This document shows positions 62,215 to 64,000 of a stretch of DNA of 64,000 nt, in pieces. Each line of letters begins with the position of its first letter. Within the stretch, counting starts at the first letter, position 1. Both the position numbers and the translations under genes were made by a program. The DNA is taken from assembly GCA_949296365.1 (NCBI GenBank), contig CASFPZ010000001.1, positions 1-64,000 of the forward strand, written 5' to 3'. The notes below the pieces were generated by a model. That model made no database searches. It was given only the letters and a program-made list of their open reading frames with translations, and was not told the DNA's origin. This DNA comes from an uncultured Akkermansia sp. GTDB taxonomy: Bacteria; Verrucomicrobiota; Verrucomicrobiia; Verrucomicrobiales; Akkermansiaceae.

Positions 62215-63528
62215 ATGTATCGATATGCTATCGAAGAGCTTCGGCAGTGGAGGAAGAAGCCTAACAGGAAACCGCTCATCATACGTGGGGCACGTCAAGT
62301 AGGGAAAACCTGGTTGATGAAGACCTTTGGTGAGGAGGAATTCAAGCAGACAGCCTACATCAATTTTGATCACAATAAGTCATTGCAGTTATTGTTTTCT
62401 GGTGATTTTAATTTGAAGCGCATTATTTCTGGGTTAGAGATTGAGGTTGGGCATCCTATTACTCCGGAAACGTTATTGATTTTCGACGAAGTCCAAGAAG
62501 TGCCCCAAGCGTTGACGAGCCTGAAATATTTTTACGAAAATGCCCCTGAGTATACAATTTTGTGTGCGGGCAGTTTGTTGGGGGTAGCTATGCATGCGGG
62601 AAGTTCTTTTCCGGTGGGAAAAGTCGAGTTTCTCGATCTTTATCCCTTATCGTATCCGGAATTCCTCCTGGCTATAGGGATGAGTCGGTATGTTGACATT
62701 TTACGGGAAGGACAATGGGAGACGGCGGGAGCATTTAAGTTACATTACACGGATGCGCTCAAGAGATACTACTATATTGGCGGAATGCCGGAAGTTGTGC
62801 AATCGTATGTCGAAAACCAGAATTTCTTAGAAGTTCGGGCGATTCAGCGGAATATTCTCGAGGCATACGAACAGGATTTTTCTAAACATGCGCCTTCTGG
62901 CATTGTACCACGTCTCCGCATGTTGTGGACTAGTATTCCAACGCAGTTGGCCCGAGAACAAAAGAAATTCATGTATGGCCTTGTGAAGAATGGCGCTAGG
63001 GCTCGAGATTATGAATTGGCGTTATCTTGGCTGATTGATAGTGGGTTGGTTTACCAAATCCATCGTGCTTCCGTTCCGCGTCTTCCGTTGAAAGCCTATG
63101 AAGATACAAAGGCCTTCAAGTTATTCCATGTGGATGTGGGGCTTTTGTCGTGTATGGTTGGGGCGCCTCCTAACATTTTATTGAATGGCAACGATTTGTT
63201 CCAAGAATTTAAGGGGGCCTTAACTGAACAATATGTTTGCCAACAACTGAAAACGATTAAAAATCTTCAGACTTATTATTGGACTGCCTCCCAAGGTACG
63301 GCGGAGATCGATTTTGTGGTCGACAATGGTCTACAGGTTATACCGATTGAGGTTAAGGCAGAAGTGAACCTTCGGGCCAAAAGCCTCAAGGTGTATCGAG
63401 AACAATTCAATCCTCTCTTATCGATACGAACTTCCTTAGCTGATTACCGTTTCGATCCGGGCTTGCTGAACCTTCCTCTATGGGCCTTCCCTTTTTGGGA
63501 TTTTTTCGCCAATTCAAGCAATTATTGA
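62215..63528 (+). CDS. AAA_14/DUF4143 family ATPase
   Basis: This 437-residue cytoplasmic protein has an N-terminal AAA_14 P-loop domain with IIRGARQVGKTWLMKTF near 22 and LLIFDEVQEVPQALTSLKYF near 85. It has the sensor-like FLDLYPLSYPEFLLAIG near 140 and a C-terminal DUF4143 domain with a restriction-endonuclease-like fold segment (YYWTASQGTAEIDFVVD, QVIPIEVKAE). Members are widespread in prokaryotes, often near mobile and defence genes, with unknown function. The start at 62215 fits the family N-terminus (MYRYAIEELRQW). It overlaps a convergent gene by 7 bases. Confidence 0.86.
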   Translation: MYRYAIEELRQWRKKPNRKPLIIRGARQVGKTWLMKTFGEEEFKQTAYINFDHNKSLQLLFSGDFNLKRIISGLEIEVGHPITPETLLIFDEVQEVPQALTSLKYFYENAPEYTILCAGSLLGVAMHAGSSFPVGKVEFLDLYPLSYPEFLLAIGMSRYVDILREGQWETAGAFKLHYTDALKRYYYIGGMPEVVQSYVENQNFLEVRAIQRNILEAYEQDFSKHAPSGIVPRLRMLWTSIPTQLAREQKKFMYGLVKNGARARDYELALSWLIDSGLVYQIHRASVPRLPLKAYEDTKAFKLFHVDVGLLSCMVGAPPNILLNGNDLFQEFKGALTEQYVCQQLKTIKNLQTYYWTASQGTAEIDFVVDNGLQVIPIEVKAEVNLRAKSLKVYREQFNPLLSIRTSLADYRFDPGLLNLPLWAFPFWDFFANSSNY

Positions 63529-64000
63529 GGGGACGAGAGGTCGATGCCGAACAGGGACGAAAGTTTGTCTGTTGGCAGGGAAGGGGTAGAAGATGGCAAA
63601 GGGAGGGAATCTGCTTTAGGCAATAGGGAATCTGGCGTGATGCCGCGCAGAGTAAATAAGAGTTCGGGTGATTGATCTAACAAGACACCGACACCGTAGA
63701 GGAGAGCGGCAGAATGGCGGCAGAGGTCTGCCCAATCGTCGCAGTTACACTGCATCTTCCAGTCCTGAGGTGACGGCAAGATGCCTGATTCTGGTTGGCA
63801 GAGGGCCAATAACAATTCTGGGTTGAGGTGGCCGCTGAGCAAGTCGATCCACGATGAGACGTGGCCAAGGCAGAGAATGCGAAGACGATCTAACTGATCG
63901 GAGTCAACAGGGAGGATGGAGATGGAAACCTCATAGGAACGTTCGTCACAAACGATCCCCGAGATCTTTCCGGTGGCGATTTGCAAATCGAGAACACACC
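63522..64000 (-). CDS. SWIM zinc-finger protein, C-terminal part, start outside window
   Basis: The minus-strand frame is open to the window edge. It contains the SWIM-like signature QCNCDDWADLCRHSAALLYG (Cys-X-Cys then Cys-X-His), preceded by a domain that reads DLQIATGKISGIVCDERSYE. SWIM proteins bind DNA or proteins, and relatives often sit next to SNF2 helicases; the neighbour would be outside this window. It ends 7 bases inside the convergent DUF4143 gene. Confidence 0.75.
   Translation of the reverse strand, partial: CVLDLQIATGKISGIVCDERSYEVSISILPVDSDQLDRLRILCLGHVSSWIDLLSGHLNPELLLALCQPESGILPSPQDWKMQCNCDDWADLCRHSAALLYGVGVLLDQSPELLFTLRGITPDSLLPKADSLPLPSSTPSLPTDKLSSLFGIDLSSPQ

Overview
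This window is 64 kb of a bacterial chromosome with mixed GC. The gene set fits a host-associated member of Verrucomicrobiota, probably related to Akkermansiaceae: heparinase-type polysaccharide lyases, a GH105/BNR fusion, an autotransporter barrel protein, GYF-domain and EF-hand secreted proteins, tandem PilT ATPases, an MlaEFD transporter, and genes that often lack a clear Shine-Dalgarno sequence. The phylum is inferred from gene content only; no rRNA or universal marker operon is present.

Layout. 0-3.4 kb is AT-rich and decayed-looking: a GC-rich partial gene at the edge, a gene-poor stretch, an ankyrin-repeat lipoprotein whose reading frame continues in another frame after an A7 tract, then a cob(I)alamin adenosyltransferase. 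4-13.5 kb (minus strand) is a glycan-degradation block with two heparinase II/III-type lyases, a two-domain BNR plus GH88/105 protein that would take unsaturated lyase products, a HAD phosphatase and a phosphodiesterase-like protein. 13.6-23.1 kb is mostly housekeeping: RNase PH, a pilin-like protein, a GYF-GYF-PrsW membrane protease, an AEC transporter, RecQ, a DPBB-like secreted protein and L-aspartate oxidase.

23.3-30.8 kb is a complete type II-C CRISPR-Cas locus on the minus strand (cas9-cas1-cas2). It has a recognisable tracrRNA on the plus strand and an array of 24 repeats and 23 spacers. cas9 is split into two overlapping frames exactly at an in-frame A AAA AAC heptamer, with all nuclease motifs kept on the two halves. 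A half-repeat in inverted orientation abuts the cas-proximal end of the array. A solitary degenerate repeat lies about 840 bp beyond the other end, separated from the array by an ISL3-type transposase remnant and an unknown 160-residue gene.

31-52.5 kb carries an autotransporter, an EF-hand protein followed by an in-frame readable tail after its TAG stop, an L,D-transpeptidase, tRNA-Leu, RidA, an Arg/Gly-rich protein of unknown function, a GHL10 glycosidase-like lipid/cell-wall protein, mlaEFD, a YqjD/YqjE-like trio of membrane stress proteins, two PilT-type ATPases, tRNA-Glu, an LplT-like MFS transporter, a flavin reductase and a GH3 glucosidase.

52.6-63.5 kb is a defence island: an AbiL-like pair (intact AAA ATPase, RloB partner broken by a frameshift and an internal stop), a type I restriction-modification operon hsdM-hsdS-hsdR, a DUF3820 gene and a DUF4143 ATPase. 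The window ends inside a SWIM zinc-finger gene.

Three genes (ankyrin protein, cas9, rloB) are each interrupted at a run of 6-7 adenines. Either the assembly carries homopolymer indels or these genes have slipped at A tracts. Reads would decide this, and the answer determines whether the CRISPR system is active.
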